A DNA stretch of 64,000 bases, from the NCBI RefSeq assembly GCF_004217135.1, contig NZ_SHKK01000001.1, positions 5,642,001 through 5,706,000 of the forward strand, written 5' to 3'. Source of the DNA: Micromonospora violae (GTDB lineage: Bacteria; Actinomycetota; Actinomycetes; Mycobacteriales; Micromonosporaceae). The notes under the pieces are model-generated. The model was not told where the DNA came from. It did not search any database and saw only the letters and a list, made by a program, of their open reading frames with translations. Shown here one piece after another: positions 19,953-27,927 of the stretch. Numbering within the stretch: position 1 is the first letter of the stretch; each line of letters opens with the position of its first letter. The position numbers were made by a program, and so were the translations under genes.

Positions 19953-19983
19953 TTGACCTGAATCAGGGTTGAGGTCGCATGCT
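19953..19983 (+). promoter_or_regulatory. MerR/SoxR-type promoter of the MFS gene
   Basis: A 20-bp dyad ACCTGAATCAGGGTTGAGGT (19956-19975) has 7-bp arms with one mismatch and a 6-bp centre, the format of SoxR and other MerR-family operators. It sits in a 19-bp spacer between TTGACC (19953-19958) and CATGCT (19978-19983), the stretched spacing that MerR activators correct. The ATG at 19990 follows 6 nt after the -10, implying a leaderless mRNA. Confidence 0.55.
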
Positions 19984-19989
19984 CGGTCG

Positions 19990-21378
19990 ATGCCGAGCAC
20001 AGCCGTCATCAGCGAACCCACCGCACCGGGACTCTTCGCACCCCGGCTACGCGCGATGACGGTGGGCAGCGTCGCGTTGATCTCACTCCTCGCCTTCGAG
20101 GCGTTGGCGGTCGGTACGGCGATGCCGACCGTCGCCCGCAGCCTGGACGGGCTGGCGCTCTACGGCATCGCCTTCGGTGGCCCGTTCGCCACCGGTGTGC
20201 TGGCCATGGTGGTCTCCGGGATCTGGTGTGACGCCCGCGGCCCCCGAGGGCCGATGTGGCACGGCGTCGCCTGGTTCGTGGTCGGGCTGCTGATCGCCGG
20301 GACCGCGCCCGTGATGAGCGCGCTGGTCGTCGGGCGGGTCGTGCAGGGTTTCGGCTCCGGGCTGCTGTCGGTGGCGCTCTACGTGATCGTCGCGCAGGCG
20401 TACCCATCGGAACTGCACCGGCGGATCTTCGCGGCGTTCGCGGCGGCGTGGGTCGTCCCGTCGCTGGTCGGGCCGGCGGTTGCCGGCCTGATCGTGCAGT
20501 ACCTGGGCTGGCGGTGGGTTTTCCTGGCGGTGCCGGCGGTGGCCGTGCCGGCGGTGCTGCTGATCCATCCCGGCCTGCGGTCGCTGGGCCGGAGTGCGGC
20601 AACGAGCCCGTCGGCCGGTGCGGCCGCGCGGATCGGTTGGGCGTGCGGGGCCGCGGTGAGCGCCGCGCTGTTGCACATCGGGGGACAGCAGCGCGGTGCC
20701 ACCGCACTGGTGCTGGTCGCGGTCGCCGTGGGCGGCCTGCTGGTCTGTGCCCCGCGCCTGCTGCCGGCCGGGTTTCTCCGCGCCGCGCGAGGATTGCCCA
20801 CCGTCGTCGGGTTGCGGGGTCTGGCCTCGGCCGCCTTCGTCGGCGCCGAGGTGGTCATTCCGCTGATGCTCTCCCGGGAGCGGGGCCTCTCGCCGACGGC
20901 GGCCGGGCTGGTCCTCACCGTCGGCGCGTTGGCCTGGTCGGCGGGCTCCTGGTTGCAGGGTCGGATCCCGGTGCCGGCGTCGAGGGCCAGCTTGCCGCGC
21001 GCCGGGCTGAGCTGCATCACGGTCGGCACCGCCACGGTGGCCCTGGCCGTCCGGCCCGAACTGCCGGTGACCGTGGCCGTGGTCGGTTGGGCGGTCGCAG
21101 GGCTGGGCATGGGCCTGCTCTATCCGTCGCTGTCGGTGCTCACCCTGGAGTTGTCCGAGCCGGGTGAGCAGGGCCGCAACAGCTCGTCACTGCAGTTGAG
21201 CGACTCGCTCTTCGCGGCGACCGTGCTCGCGTTGACCGGGGCCGTGTTGGCGACGGGAAGCGCGCCAGGCCCGGCCAGCTACACGACGACGCTCGTGGTG
21301 GCCGCCGCGCTGGCGCTGCTCGGAGCGCTGCTGGCCGGCCGTGTCGTCCTGGGCGGGGGCGTGCGACACGGCAGTTGA
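19990..21378 (+). CDS. MFS transporter (drug-exporter type)
   Basis: 462-residue polytopic membrane protein of the major facilitator superfamily with about 12-14 helices. The N-terminal half shows LAFEALAVGTAMPTVARSLD, a motif-A-like loop SGIWCDARGPRGPM, and the motif-C-like LVVGRVVQGFGSGLLSVALY, as in proton-coupled multidrug exporters of the 14-TM family. I start it at the ATG 19990 because it lies exactly downstream of a promoter-like element; an upstream TTG frame would overlap that element. The SoxR-like operator suggests induction by redox-active or toxic small molecules, but the cognate regulator is not in the window. Substrate unknown. Confidence 0.85.
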   Translation: MPSTAVISEPTAPGLFAPRLRAMTVGSVALISLLAFEALAVGTAMPTVARSLDGLALYGIAFGGPFATGVLAMVVSGIWCDARGPRGPMWHGVAWFVVGLLIAGTAPVMSALVVGRVVQGFGSGLLSVALYVIVAQAYPSELHRRIFAAFAAAWVVPSLVGPAVAGLIVQYLGWRWVFLAVPAVAVPAVLLIHPGLRSLGRSAATSPSAGAAARIGWACGAAVSAALLHIGGQQRGATALVLVAVAVGGLLVCAPRLLPAGFLRAARGLPTVVGLRGLASAAFVGAEVVIPLMLSRERGLSPTAAGLVLTVGALAWSAGSWLQGRIPVPASRASLPRAGLSCITVGTATVALAVRPELPVTVAVVGWAVAGLGMGLLYPSLSVLTLELSEPGEQGRNSSSLQLSDSLFAATVLALTGAVLATGSAPGPASYTTTLVVAAALALLGALLAGRVVLGGGVRHGS

Positions 21379-21429
21379 TCCGTGGGTTCGGCCGCGTCCC
21401 ACCCGCTCGTACGGGAAGGATGGCGGGCG

Positions 21430-22083
21430 ATGAACCTCGTGACCATTCTGCCGCTCGCCGTGGTCATGGTGGCCGGGACGCAGTTGGTGGTGGCGGTCTT
21501 CCTCGCCTCGTCGGATCGGCCCCGGGTGGCGTCGCTGGGGTTCCTCACCGGCGCGGGGCTGGTGATCGCCGCCGGGGTGACGGCAGCGTGGCTGGCGACC
21601 CGGCTGGTGGGTGGAGTGGCCGCCGACGCCAGCGCCGTGGCCGGGAAGGTCGACCGTGGCCCCGCCATCGACCTGGTGGTGCTGGCCCTGCTGGTGATTC
21701 TGGCCGTGTTGATCTGGGTACGCCGCAACCGCTCCGGACCTCCGCGCTGGCTGGGGAGCATCGAGCACGCCGGTCCGCTTCAGGCGCTGCGGCTGGGTGC
21801 GTTGCTCTTCGTGGCGACGCCCACCGACGACCTGACCATGGCCACGGTCGGGGCGAGTGTGGCCCGCCACAACCTGCCGTGGTGGCACCTGGTGCCGTTC
21901 GTGCTGCTCACCCTGCTGCTGCTGGCGCTGCCCCTACTGGCGTTGCTGCTGCTCGGGAGTCGGGCGGCGCGGGTGTTGACCCGGATGCGGGAATGGGCCG
22001 AGGGACACGCCTGGATCGTCAACGAGATCGTGATCGCGTTCTTCGCGTTGTTGACCGTGCTGGACCTGATCCGATCCGGCTGA
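21430..22083 (+). CDS. GAP-family (Sap-like) membrane protein
   Basis: 217 residues with six hydrophobic helices, starting MNLVTILPLAVVMVAGTQLV at the ATG 21430 (AAGGA ribosome site 9 bp upstream). The pattern of short N-terminal TM pair, polar loop, then LRLGALLFVATPTDDLTMATVGASVA matches the GAP/Sap family (PF11139), related to LysE-type exporters. In mycobacteria members export surface lipids such as sulfolipid and glycopeptidolipid. It follows the MFS gene by about 50 bp, so the two may be co-expressed. Actual cargo unknown. Confidence 0.75.
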   Translation: MNLVTILPLAVVMVAGTQLVVAVFLASSDRPRVASLGFLTGAGLVIAAGVTAAWLATRLVGGVAADASAVAGKVDRGPAIDLVVLALLVILAVLIWVRRNRSGPPRWLGSIEHAGPLQALRLGALLFVATPTDDLTMATVGASVARHNLPWWHLVPFVLLTLLLLALPLLALLLLGSRAARVLTRMREWAEGHAWIVNEIVIAFFALLTVLDLIRSG

Positions 22084-22158
22084 GCCGCCCGAACACGTAT
22101 GGGGGAACCGGCCAGAAATGAGAGCAACAACGGTTCACGTTCGTCTTACCGTGACGCC

Positions 22159-22353
22159 ATGTTCGCTGTCGTCACCACGGTGATCCTCTACGTCTTCGGC
22201 TTCGTCTTCCTCTACGGCGTGATCCGGCTGGGTGTCCGGCACGCGTTCGAGGATCTGGAGCTGCAACGGGCCAAGGCCCAGCGCGAAGAGGAGTTGGCGG
22301 CAGCCCGCGACCGCTCCTTCATGCGCGACAACGCGTTCCTCGCCGGCAGTTGA
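22159..22353 (+). CDS. Small single-pass membrane protein
   Basis: 64 residues: MFAVVTTVILYVFGFVFLYG forms one membrane helix, followed by a charged coiled-coil-like tail (FEDLELQRAKAQREEELAAA, RDRSFMRDNAFLAGS). A TACCGT hexamer lies exactly 6 nt before the ATG (22147-22152), consistent with a leaderless transcript and with this start rather than the upstream frame from 22099. Function unknown. Confidence 0.6.
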   Translation: MFAVVTTVILYVFGFVFLYGVIRLGVRHAFEDLELQRAKAQREEELAAARDRSFMRDNAFLAGS

Positions 22354-22448
22354 GCGCCGGATCGATCCGGCCCGGGCCGGTGGCGTCACCGGGCGGCCGG
22401 GGAGCCGTCGGGCGGTTCCGCATCACGGATGCGAAGATCGCACCCGTG

Positions 22449-22997
22449 ATGGGAACGCTGAAGACCGAACCGGCCCGCACCCGCCTGGACCTACTCGCCC
22501 CGCCGGTCGCGGAGGCCATCGCGCAGTGGCCGGCCGACGCGCCGGTGGACGTCAACGAGGTGCTGGTCGCGCCGATCGACGCCGACCTCGCCGACACGGC
22601 GGCGTTCTGCGCGGCGTACGAGGTGGGGTTGGACGTGTCGGCCAACTGTGTGGTGGTCGCGGGCAAGCGTGACGGCGTGGTCCGTTATGCGGCCTGCATC
22701 ATTCTGGCCACCACCCGCGCCGACGTGAACGGGGTGGCCCGCCGGGCGCTGGACGTCCGAAAGGCGAGCTTTGCCGCGATGGCGGACGCGGTCGAGTTGA
22801 CCGGCATGGAGTACGGCGGGATCACCCCGATCGGGCTGCCGGCGCAGTGGCCGATCCTGGTGGACGCGCGGGTGGTCGCCACCCCGCACGTGATCGTCGG
22901 GTCCGGCGTACGGCACAGCAAGATCGCGCTGCCGGGGCCGGCATTGGGCGCACTGCCCGGTGCGCAGGTGGTGGAGGGCCTGGCCAAGCCGGCCTGA
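22449..22997 (+). CDS. YbaK/ProX-type aminoacyl-tRNA deacylase
   Basis: 182-residue member of the YbaK/EbsC (tRNA-edit) superfamily, proteins that hydrolyse mis-acylated tRNAs such as Cys- or Ala-tRNA(Pro) in trans. The key lysine is in ALDVRKASFAAMADAVELTG, followed by MEYGGITPIGLPAQWPILVD and the C-terminal VIVGSGVRHSKIALPGPALG, all in the family order. The ATG at 22449 gives a normal family length; the GTG just before it is an alternative. proS lies about 1.7 kb away on the other strand, which agrees with an editing role for Pro-tRNA, though the two are not in one operon. Confidence 0.85.
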   Translation: MGTLKTEPARTRLDLLAPPVAEAIAQWPADAPVDVNEVLVAPIDADLADTAAFCAAYEVGLDVSANCVVVAGKRDGVVRYAACIILATTRADVNGVARRALDVRKASFAAMADAVELTGMEYGGITPIGLPAQWPILVDARVVATPHVIVGSGVRHSKIALPGPALGALPGAQVVEGLAKPA

Positions 22998-23055
22998 CCA
23001 GTAACCGACATCGATGTTGTTGCACGTGAAACATCACCGATGTCGATCTGGTCAG
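22994..23055. terminator. Bidirectional terminator between ybaK-like and dsbA-like genes
   Basis: Nested inverted repeat: outer CTGACCAG (22994-23001) pairs with CTGGTCAG (23048-23055), inner GACATCG (23007-23013) with CGATGTC (23038-23044), plus ATGTT/AACAT further in. It covers the stop codons of both convergent genes. The apical loop holds a parS-like site. Confidence 0.65.
23018..23033 (+). other. parS-like ParB binding site
   Basis: TGTTGCACGTGAAACA matches the bacterial parS consensus TGTTTCACGTGAAACA at 15 of 16 positions, including the CACGTG core and the full right half. It lies about 22 kb from dnaN, in the origin-proximal zone where actinobacterial parS sites cluster. It is the only match I found in the window. 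Confidence 0.75.
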
Positions 23056-23687
23056 CGCGCGGCGGCCTCGCGCTGCTCGACCTCGGTGAGCGCGGCGAGC
23101 AGGGTCTGCACCTCCTGGGCGCCGGAGACCGCGTACTTTCCGGCCAGGACGAAGGTCGGCACGCTGGTGATGCCGAGGTCCCGCGCGGCGGCCAGTTCGC
23201 CCGCGACGTCGGCCACGCGCTCGTCGGAGTCGAGGAATCGGCGCGCGTCGGCGGCGTTCAGGCCGATCTCACCGGCCAGGGTCGCCAGCGCCTCGCGCGA
23301 CCCGACGTCGACCCCCTGGTTGAAGTGCGCCTGGTAGAGCGCCTCCACCATCTCGGCCGCCTTGCCCTGGTCGGTCGCCCAGGAGACCAGTCGGTGCGCG
23401 TCGAAGGTGTTCGCGATCACCGCGCGGTCGTAGTCGAGTCGTAGCCCGTCAGCCGCCGCGACCTGGGTCACGTGGGCGACCATCTGCCGGGCGCGCTCCG
23501 GGCCGCCGAACTTGCCGGCCAACGCCTGCACCAGCGGAAGAGGCTCGGGCACCGGCGACGGGTCGAGCTGGAACGGCCGGTAGCGGACCGTCACCTCACC
23601 CGCATAGCTGGCGAGGGCCTCGTCCAGGCGGCGCTTGCCGATGTAGCACCACGGGCAGATCACGTCCGCGTAGATCTCGATCTCCAT
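23052..23687 (-). CDS. DsbA-family oxidoreductase (FrnE-like)
   Basis: 211 residues from the ATG at 23687 (MEIEIYADVICPWCYIGKRR). The thioredoxin-fold active site CPWC (Cys11, Cys14) sits right after the first strand with no signal peptide, so the protein is cytosolic. The helical insert (LAGKFGGPERARQMVAHVTQ) and the late cis-proline loop LGITSVPTFVLAGKYAVSGA are characteristic of the FrnE/2-hydroxychromene-2-carboxylate isomerase branch. FrnE-type proteins act as disulfide isomerases or in polyketide tailoring. Convergent with the YbaK-like gene and followed upstream by sufE; a general redox role is more likely than a specific pathway. Confidence 0.87.
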   Translation of the reverse strand: MEIEIYADVICPWCYIGKRRLDEALASYAGEVTVRYRPFQLDPSPVPEPLPLVQALAGKFGGPERARQMVAHVTQVAAADGLRLDYDRAVIANTFDAHRLVSWATDQGKAAEMVEALYQAHFNQGVDVGSREALATLAGEIGLNAADARRFLDSDERVADVAGELAAARDLGITSVPTFVLAGKYAVSGAQEVQTLLAALTEVEQREAAAR

Positions 23688-23707
23688 GATCGGTGGCAAC
23701 TTCGAGG

Positions 23708-24136
23708 TCAGCCGAGTTGTTCCCGGATCTGCCGCTTGAGGCGACCCAGGATCGCCGTGCCACCGCGTACGCGCAGTGGGCTGATCGCCTGCGCCAGACC
23801 CATCCGCTGGTAGAGGTCGTCCGGTACGGCCAGCACCTGCTCGGCGCTCGCGCCCGCCAGCCCTTCGGCGAGGATCCCGGCGAACGCCCGGGTGGTCGGC
23901 GCTTCCGGCGGGCAGTCGAAGATCGTCGTCACGGTGCCCTCCGGGGTCACCTTCGCGCGCAGGAAGAACGACGTCTGGCACTCGGGCACCTGTTCCATGC
24001 CCTCGCGTTCGACGGTGCCCTCCGGCAGCACCGGGATGACGTCCGCGTACTCCAGGAGCATCTCCAGCACCAGGTCGCGCGGCGCGGCGGCGAACTCGTC
24101 GACGATCTCGGCCAGTCGGGCCGGCATGTCAGCCAT
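23708..24136 (-). CDS. sufE: SufE-family sulfur acceptor
   Basis: 142 residues. SufE accepts persulfide sulfur from the cysteine desulfurase SufS and passes it to the Fe-S scaffold. The family Cys lies in VPECQTSFFLRAKV (Cys53), equivalent to the GCQS active-site loop; the APTTRAFAGILAEGLAGASA helix and VLAVPDDLYQRMGLAQAISP segment are typical of the fold. The start is fixed by a TAGCCT hexamer ending 6 nt before the ATG (24143-24148), suggesting a leaderless mRNA. It lies 20 bp upstream of the DsbA-like gene on the same strand and probably forms an operon with it. A rhodanese is found 6 kb away. Confidence 0.88.
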   Translation of the reverse strand: MADMPARLAEIVDEFAAAPRDLVLEMLLEYADVIPVLPEGTVEREGMEQVPECQTSFFLRAKVTPEGTVTTIFDCPPEAPTTRAFAGILAEGLAGASAEQVLAVPDDLYQRMGLAQAISPLRVRGGTAILGRLKRQIREQLG

Positions 24137-24171
24137 GCGTCGAGGCTACCGCCGCCGGGCGGGCGGCCCGG

Positions 24172-24597
24172 TCACACCGTGGGCGACTGCTCGCTGATCT
24201 CACTGAGCGCGCTGGTCGGGTCGAGTTGCATGGCCAGGTCGCCGAGCGAGACGATCCCGACCAGCTTGCGGTCGCTGTCACAGACCAGCACCCGTCGGAT
24301 GCCCCGCTCCCGCATGAGCGCCGCCGCCTCGCCCGCCGTGCAGTGCTGTTCGATCATGACGACCTCACGGGTGACGATCGCGCCGATGGTGGTGGCCGCA
24401 GGGGAGCTGTTCTCCGCCACGGCCCGCACCACGATGTCCCGGTCGGTGAGCATGCCGGCGAGGCTGGCGCCGTCGGTGACCACCACATCACCGATGTCGG
24501 CCTCCTTCATCACCCTGGCCGCCTCGTCCAGGGTGGTCTCGGCCGGCAGGTACACGACCTGCTTGGTCATCACGTCACTGACCCGGTAACCGGACAT
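24172..24597 (-). CDS. CBS-pair domain protein
   Basis: 141 residues composed of two CBS domains and little else: VSDVMTKQVVYLPAETTLDE ... GMLTDRDIVVRAVAE, then IVTREVVMIEQHCTAGEAAA ... LVGIVSLGDLA. Stand-alone CBS pairs bind adenine nucleotides and act as energy or nucleotide sensors, often in actinobacterial dormancy or stress responses. The single polypeptide from the ATG at 24597 (MSGYRVSDVMTKQ) has family length. It lies between proS and sufE on the same strand. The partner protein is unknown. Confidence 0.88.
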   Translation of the reverse strand: MSGYRVSDVMTKQVVYLPAETTLDEAARVMKEADIGDVVVTDGASLAGMLTDRDIVVRAVAENSSPAATTIGAIVTREVVMIEQHCTAGEAAALMRERGIRRVLVCDSDRKLVGIVSLGDLAMQLDPTSALSEISEQSPTV

Positions 24598-24653
24598 GAG
24601 AGCCTCCACAGACGTTCCACCCGATCCGACTGCACTACCCCGTGACGCCGCCG

Positions 24654-26423
24654 CTACACCAGATTCCCACGGTCCTGGCGCACCTCGCGGACGAGTCGGT
24701 CCACCAGACCGTCGAGCGGCAGCTCGGTGCGCCCGTCGCCGGCCCGCTCGCGCAGCTCGACGTACCCCTCGGTGAGTCGGCGGCCGACCACGACGGCCCG
24801 GGGGATGCCGATCAGCTCGGCGTCGGTGAACTTGACCCCGGCCGAGACGTGCGTGCGGTCGTCGACCAGCACCCGCAGGCCGGCGGCGGCGAGCTGCCCG
24901 CCGAGCTCCAGCGCCGCGTCGAGCTGCGGGCCCTTCCCCGCCACCACCAGGTGTACGTCGCACGGCGCGATCGCCGCCGGCCAGACCAGACCCCGGTCGT
25001 CGTGGTGCTGCTCGGCGACGGCCGCGACCGCCCGGGACACCCCGATGCCGTAGCAACCCATGGTCGGCCGGACCGGCTTGCCGGCCGGCCCGAGCACGTC
25101 GACCGCGAAGGCGTCGGTGAAGCGGCGGCCGAGCTGGAAGATGTGCCCGATCTCGATGCCCCGCCGGATGGTCAGCTCCCCCGCGTCGCAGTCGGGGCAC
25201 GGGTCGCCGGCGCGGACGTCGGCCGCCTCGATGGTGCCGTCGGGGGTGAAGTCCCGTCCGCACACCACGTCGGTCGCGTGTCGGCCCGGCTCGTTCGCCC
25301 CGGTCAGCCAGGCTGACCCGACCACCACCCGGGGATCGACCAGGTACCGGATGCCCAACTTGTTGAGCAGCTGCGGCCCGATATAGCCGCGCACCAACTC
25401 GGGATGCTCGGCCCACTCCTCGAAGACGGCCACCTGGGCCGGGTGCAGGGCGGCTTCGACCCGCTTGAGGTCGACCTCCCGGTCACCGGGCAGCCCGATC
25501 ACCAGGGGCTCGGCCCGGTCCGCACCCGGCTGACGGACGGACAGCACCACGTTCTTCAGGGTGTCGGCGGCTGTCCAGCCGTCCCGCCCGCCCAACCGGC
25601 GGGCGTTCGCCAACTCCACCAGGCTCGCGATCGTCGGGGTCTCCGGAGTGTCGTGCACCTCGACGGCCGGCTGCGCGTTCGGGTCACCGGCGCTCGGCGC
25701 GCGGGTGACCACCGCCTCGGTGTTCGCCGCGTAGTCGCAGGCCGTGCAACCCACGAAGGTGTCCTCACCGACCGGCGTCGCGGCGAGGAACTCCTCCGAC
25801 GCGGAGCCGCCCATCGCCCCTGACATCGCGTGCACCACGGTGTAGTCCAGACCCAACCGGTCGAAGATCCGCTGGTACGCGGCGCGATGCCGGGCGTACG
25901 CCGCACGCAGCCCCGCCTCGTCCAGGTCGAAGGAGTACGCGTCCTTCATCAGGAACTCCCGGCCGCGCAGCACACCGGCCCGGGGCCGCGCCTCGTCCCG
26001 GAACTTCGTCTGCACCTGGAACAGCGTCACCGGGAAGTCCCGGTACGACGTGAACACATCCTTGACCAGCAGCGCCGCCATCTCCTCGTGGGTGGGCGCC
26101 AGCAGGTGCTCGGCACCGCGCCGGTCGGCGAGGGTGAAGAGAAGGTCGCCGTACTCCGCCCAGCGGCCGCTGGTCCGGTACGGCTCGGCGGGCAGCAGCG
26201 CCGGGAAGTGCACCTCCTGGTCGCCGATCGCGAACAGCTCACCACGCACCACATCGGTGATCCGATCCAGCACCAGCTTGCCCAGCGGCAGCCAGGTGTA
26301 GCCGCCCGGTGCGGCACGACGGATGTAGCCGGCGCGCAGCAGCAGCCGATGGCTCGGCACCTCCGCGTCGGCCGGGTCCTCGCGCAGAGTCCGCAGCAAC
26401 AGGGTCGACATACGTAGCAGCAT
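24654..26423 (-). CDS. proS: Prolyl-tRNA synthetase, bacterial type
   Basis: 589-residue class II synthetase charging tRNA(Pro). Visible segments are [20 protein letters not shown] at the N terminus, motif 2 ([20 protein letters not shown]), the [15 protein letters not shown] region of the inserted editing domain (residues about 230-390), and motif 3 ([20 protein letters not shown]) ahead of the C-terminal anticodon-binding domain. The editing insert clears Ala-tRNA(Pro), while a YbaK-type protein for trans editing is encoded at 22449. The ATG at 26423 is supported by the TAGGCT hexamer ending 6 nt upstream; an in-frame ATG at 26411 is the alternative. Confidence 0.95.
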   Translation of the reverse strand: MLLRMSTLLLRTLREDPADAEVPSHRLLLRAGYIRRAAPGGYTWLPLGKLVLDRITDVVRGELFAIGDQEVHFPALLPAEPYRTSGRWAEYGDLLFTLADRRGAEHLLAPTHEEMAALLVKDVFTSYRDFPVTLFQVQTKFRDEARPRAGVLRGREFLMKDAYSFDLDEAGLRAAYARHRAAYQRIFDRLGLDYTVVHAMSGAMGGSASEEFLAATPVGEDTFVGCTACDYAANTEAVVTRAPSAGDPNAQPAVEVHDTPETPTIASLVELANARRLGGRDGWTAADTLKNVVLSVRQPGADRAEPLVIGLPGDREVDLKRVEAALHPAQVAVFEEWAEHPELVRGYIGPQLLNKLGIRYLVDPRVVVGSAWLTGANEPGRHATDVVCGRDFTPDGTIEAADVRAGDPCPDCDAGELTIRRGIEIGHIFQLGRRFTDAFAVDVLGPAGKPVRPTMGCYGIGVSRAVAAVAEQHHDDRGLVWPAAIAPCDVHLVVAGKGPQLDAALELGGQLAAAGLRVLVDDRTHVSAGVKFTDAELIGIPRAVVVGRRLTEGYVELRERAGDGRTELPLDGLVDRLVREVRQDRGNLV

Positions 26424-26429
26424 CCGCGA

Positions 26430-26435
26430 AGCCTA
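26430..26435 (-). promoter_or_regulatory. -10 element of proS (leaderless)
   Basis: TAGGCT read on the minus strand, followed by TCGCGG and then the ATG of proS at 26423. The 6-nt gap would place transcription start at or next to the first codon. Confidence 0.55.
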
Positions 26436-26585
26436 GGCCCGTCGTGGCGGCCCGGCGACGCAATTCGTCCGGCGGTTCTGGCCCCGCCCCCGGGTGGCAC
26501 GGCCCACACCTTTCGGGCGGCACCGGCCGTTGCGGCGGTGACAGACTGGTCGCCGCAGGCAACGAGTGGGGTGAGGGAGGCGCGG

Positions 26586-27353
26586 GTGCGCTGGCGCAGT
26601 TTTGTCGCGGTCGGGGACAGCTTCACCGAGGGTATGGACGACGCGTACCCGGACGGCACCTTCCGGGGCTGGGCGGACCTGGTGGCGACCCGGCTCGCCG
26701 CCGAGGCCGGGCCCGACTTCCGGTACGCGAACCTGGCCATCCGGGGCCGGCTCTTTCCCAGCGTGGTCGCCGAGCAGGTGCCCTCCGCGGTGGCGATGAA
26801 GCCGGATCTGATCAGCTTCGCGGCCGGTGGCAACGATGTGCTGCGCCGCACCTTCGACCCGGACACGCTGGTCGCCCGCTTCGACGAGGTCGTCCGGCAA
26901 CTGCGCTCGGGCGGCGCGGACGTGCTCCTCTTCCGGTTCGCGGACGTGATGGCCCGACTGCCCGGTCAGCGCCTCGTCGCCCCCCGGGTGCAGTTGCTCA
27001 ACCAGGCGGTCGGTGAGACCGCCGAGCGGCACGGCGCCATCATGGTCGACCTGTACGCCGACGACACGTTCCTCAACCCGATGCTCTGGAGCACCGACCG
27101 GTTGCACCTCTCCCCGGCCGGCCACCGGCGGGTTGCCGGGCAGGTGCTGAACGCCCTCGGGGTCGGTTGCGACGAGGAGTGGCTGATGGTCCCGCCGCAC
27201 CCGGCACCGTCGCCGTGGCTGGCCGCCCGCGCCGCCGACCTGCGCTGGGCTGGGCAGCACCTCGCGCCGTGGGTGAAGCGGCGGCTGACCGGGCGGTCGT
27301 CCGGCGACACGGTGACGGCGAAGCGTCCGCAACTCAGCCCGTTCGTCGACTGA
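26586..27353 (+). CDS. SGNH/GDSL-family hydrolase
   Basis: 255 residues beginning at GTG 26586 with GGGAGG ribosome site. The four SGNH blocks are visible: FVAVGDSFTEGMDD (Ser nucleophile), NLAIRGRLF (Gly block), FAAGGNDVLRR (Asn), and STDRLHLSPAGHRRVAG (Asp-x-x-His). There is no signal peptide, so a cytosolic esterase or lipase-like enzyme is expected. The C-terminal 50 residues form a basic extension (WVKRRLTGRSSGDTV). A small amidohydrolase-like protein follows 2 bp later, suggesting an operon. Substrate not inferable. Confidence 0.88.
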   Translation: MRWRSFVAVGDSFTEGMDDAYPDGTFRGWADLVATRLAAEAGPDFRYANLAIRGRLFPSVVAEQVPSAVAMKPDLISFAAGGNDVLRRTFDPDTLVARFDEVVRQLRSGGADVLLFRFADVMARLPGQRLVAPRVQLLNQAVGETAERHGAIMVDLYADDTFLNPMLWSTDRLHLSPAGHRRVAGQVLNALGVGCDEEWLMVPPHPAPSPWLAARAADLRWAGQHLAPWVKRRLTGRSSGDTVTAKRPQLSPFVD

Positions 27354-27355
27354 CC

Positions 27356-27802
27356 GTGCTCACCCTGCACACCGCGGCACTGCTGCGCGTCGACCAGGAC
27401 GGCGAACCGGTGCCGGAGCACGCCGTGCTGGTCAGTGGCGACCGGGTCGAGGCCGTCGGCCCGCTGGCCGAGCTGAGTTCGGCGTACGCCGGTGCCCGGG
27501 TTCGCCGCTGGGCCGGCACGCTGGGGCCGGGTCTGCTGCACGACGGTCCGCTGCCGCCCGCGCCAACCCCGCGCGAGCGGGTGCACGCGTTGCTGCGTAC
27601 CGGGGTGACCGCGGTGCTGGCGGAACACCTGGCCGACCCGGCGCTGCGGGCCGCCGTCGAGCGCAGCGACCTGCTGGTGCTGCCCACCGCCGTGCCGCCG
27701 GCGCTGCGTGCACACGGGCGGGCCGACCTCGCGGTGCACGGCGTCGACGGCACCTGTCTGGTCACAGTGGTCGCCGGCCGGATCGTCCACCGCCGCGCCT
27801 GA
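27356..27802 (+). CDS. Amidohydrolase-like domain protein, incomplete
   Basis: 148 residues from GTG 27356, directly after the SGNH hydrolase stop. The N terminus (LTLHTAALLRVDQDGEPVPE, HAVLVSGDRVEAVGPLAELS) resembles the small beta-sandwich that opens imidazolonepropionase-type amidohydrolases, and the end (LVTVVAGRIVHRRA) resembles their closing strand. The metal-binding barrel with its HxH motif is missing, so it cannot be a normal amidohydrolase. Such short forms are seen next to SGNH genes in related actinomycetes as far as I recall; a structural or binding role is a guess. Confidence 0.6.
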   Translation: MLTLHTAALLRVDQDGEPVPEHAVLVSGDRVEAVGPLAELSSAYAGARVRRWAGTLGPGLLHDGPLPPAPTPRERVHALLRTGVTAVLAEHLADPALRAAVERSDLLVLPTAVPPALRAHGRADLAVHGVDGTCLVTVVAGRIVHRRA

Positions 27803-27927
27803 CCGGGGATGGCCTCCCTTGTGGAGCGCCTTTGCCCAAATCGGGGTCGCCCGATGTCCGCCCTACTCGATAGCATCCGCTGCCCCCGCTGATCCGAAGG
27901 CGGGGACAACGGGGAGGTGGATGAGGG

